From assembly GCF_937997405.1 (NCBI RefSeq), contig NZ_CALKTL010000080.1, positions 1-7,078 of the forward strand: DNA of 7,078 nt. Reading direction: 5' to 3'. Origin of the DNA: an uncultured Campylobacter sp. GTDB taxonomy: Bacteria; Campylobacterota; Campylobacteria; Campylobacterales; Campylobacteraceae. This document shows, one piece after another, positions 6,317 to 7,078 of this stretch (positions are counted from its first letter, which is position 1; each line of letters opens with the position of its first letter). A program made the translations under genes and the position numbers. The notes under the pieces were generated by a model, which was given only the letters and a program-made list of their open reading frames with translations, was not told the origin of the DNA and did no database searches.

Positions 6317-6344
6317 AATTTAAGGCCGTTTCGGCATTAAATTT
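6316..6344 (+). terminator. Hairpin at the mltG stop, terminator-like but without a T-run
   Basis: AAATTTAAGGCCG (6316-6328) pairs with CGGCATTAAATTT (6332-6344) in 12 of 13 positions (one G-A mismatch) around a TTT loop. The left arm starts on the last base of the mltG stop codon. The bases after the stem are AAAAACG, so it is not a canonical intrinsic terminator. It may instead protect the mltG mRNA 3' end. Confidence 0.4.
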
Positions 6345-6380
6345 AAAAACGAGATTTCGTCTTTAAATTTTAAAATTTAA

Positions 6381-6402
6381 CCCGCAGTTATAAAAATGCG
6401 GG
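6381..6402 (+). promoter_or_regulatory. Dyad over the putative mdh -10 box
   Basis: CCCGCA (6381-6386) and TGCGGG (6397-6402) are perfect inverted repeats 10 bases apart. The spacer contains TATAAA (6389-6394), the best -10 candidate before mdh, and the region upstream is a run of A/T tracts. A 22-bp dyad over a -10 box is a plausible repressor operator. It could equally be a small RNA hairpin in a transcript coming through from mltG. Confidence 0.4.
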
Positions 6403-6411
6403 CTGATATTT

Positions 6412-6416
6412 AGGAG
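6412..6416 (+). promoter_or_regulatory. Shine-Dalgarno of mdh
   Basis: AGGAG lies six bases before the ATG at 6423. It is the strongest plus-strand ribosome-binding site in the window, and it fixes the mdh start. Confidence 0.75.
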
Positions 6417-6422
6417 ATAACA

Positions 6423-7078
6423 ATGAAAATAGCGATATTCGGCGCGGGAAACATCGGTGCGGCGGTAGCAAACGATCTTATCGTAAGCGATTCTTTGAGC
6501 CAAAAGATAGATAGCATCGCGCTTGTGGATACGGTAGAGCAGATCGCGCGCGGCAAGGCACTCGATCTTGCCCATACGGCGGCTGTTTACGAGCGCGACC
6601 TGCGCATAAGCGGCAGCACGGAGCCCGGCGACATAGCGGAGGCAGGCATCGTCGTGATTACCGCAGGGCGCGCAAGAAAGGCGGGGCAGAGCAGGGAGGA
6701 GTTGTTTGGCGCAAACGCCGCTATCGTCGCGCAATGCGCACGAGATGCCGCAAAATACGCGCCTAGCTCCATCATCATCGTCGTTACCAACCCGCTTGAT
6801 ATGATGGTTTATGCGGCGCTGCAGGCTAGCGGGTTTGCAAAAGAGCGCGTCATCGGCATGGCGGGCGAGCTAGACGGCGCGCGGCTTAAATTTGAACTCG
6901 CGCGCGCAAGCGGTAAGGAAATTTCATCGATGAGAAGCGCGATCGTAGGCCCGCATAGCGAAGAGATGATCGCGCTTAAAAACGAGCTGGGATTTGAAAT
7001 TTCAGATGAAATTTTTGATCGTGCGGTGCAAAATACCAAACGCGCCGGCGCGCAGATCGGCGAGCTGCTTGGCATGTC
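6423..7078 (+). CDS. mdh: Malate dehydrogenase, 3'-partial
   Basis: The frame runs from ATG at 6423 to the right edge without a stop: 218 complete codons, roughly two thirds of a typical protein of 300-320 residues. It oxidises malate to oxaloacetate with NAD+ in the citric-acid cycle, in the cytoplasm. The N-terminal Rossmann fold has GAGNIG (7-12), and D36 in ALVDT favours NAD over NADP. Substrate contacts are R85 and R91 in the loop GRARKAGQSR; arginine at 85 rather than glutamine marks malate over lactate dehydrogenase. N123 (VTNPLD), D151 and R154 (LDGAR) and catalytic H178 (VGPHSEEM) are all present. The histidine motif departs from the usual GxHGxxM, having S179 in place of glycine. 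In C. jejuni mdh leads into the sucCD and oor genes; whether that holds here lies beyond the window. Confidence 0.92.
   Translation, partial: MKIAIFGAGNIGAAVANDLIVSDSLSQKIDSIALVDTVEQIARGKALDLAHTAAVYERDLRISGSTEPGDIAEAGIVVITAGRARKAGQSREELFGANAAIVAQCARDAAKYAPSSIIIVVTNPLDMMVYAALQASGFAKERVIGMAGELDGARLKFELARASGKEISSMRSAIVGPHSEEMIALKNELGFEISDEIFDRAVQNTKRAGAQIGELLGM

Noticed and set aside
6363..7075. Minus-strand reading frames opposite the right end
   Set aside because: The plus strand here encodes a clear malate dehydrogenase with all catalytic residues, so the minus-strand frames are shadows.

Overview
The window looks like chromosomal DNA from a Campylobacter-type member of the Campylobacterota. 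The evidence is a single-subunit XerH-type recombinase, a desulforubrerythrin of the Campylobacter kind, an epsilon-type MltG and malate dehydrogenase, and genes of moderate GC separated by AT-rich spacers full of AAATTT-like words. The relatively GC-rich coding sequence suggests one of the higher-GC oral species rather than C. jejuni; that is an inference.

Layout. (1) Bases 1-650, plus strand: the end of an open reading frame that enters from the left edge. Its first 14 codons are the glucose-6-phosphate dehydrogenase (Zwf) active-site peptide ending in RIDHYLG. It then continues in frame as desulforubrerythrin that lacks its N-terminal CxxC. This G6PD/rubrerythrin junction is the most unusual thing in the window; it is either a deletion fusion or an assembly chimera. 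(2) Bases 651-1589: about 940 bp without a convincing gene. The left third holds a cluster of hairpins; the right part is very AT-rich and ends in two minus-strand terminator candidates. (3) Bases 1590-5239, minus strand: a two-gene unit, a large AsmA/YhdP-like envelope protein followed by xerH, joined by an ATGA start/stop overlap. (4) Bases 5240-5365: a divergent promoter region with a leader hairpin on the AsmA side. (5) Bases 5366-6316, plus strand: mltG. (6) Bases 6317-6422: spacer with a hairpin at the mltG stop and a dyad over the putative mdh -10 box. (7) Bases 6423-7078, plus strand: mdh, cut by the right edge after 218 codons.

Functions. Desulforubrerythrin handles peroxide in microaerophiles. 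The AsmA-like protein and MltG are both envelope proteins, acting respectively in lipid/outer-membrane homeostasis and in glycan-strand termination. XerH resolves chromosome dimers. Mdh is a citric-acid-cycle enzyme. Apart from the AsmA-xerH overlap, nothing indicates that these genes form one system. I found no CRISPR array, tRNA, rRNA, insertion sequence or recognisable defence or secretion cassette, and I do not claim a new system. The G6PD/rubrerythrin junction is the item that most needs checking.
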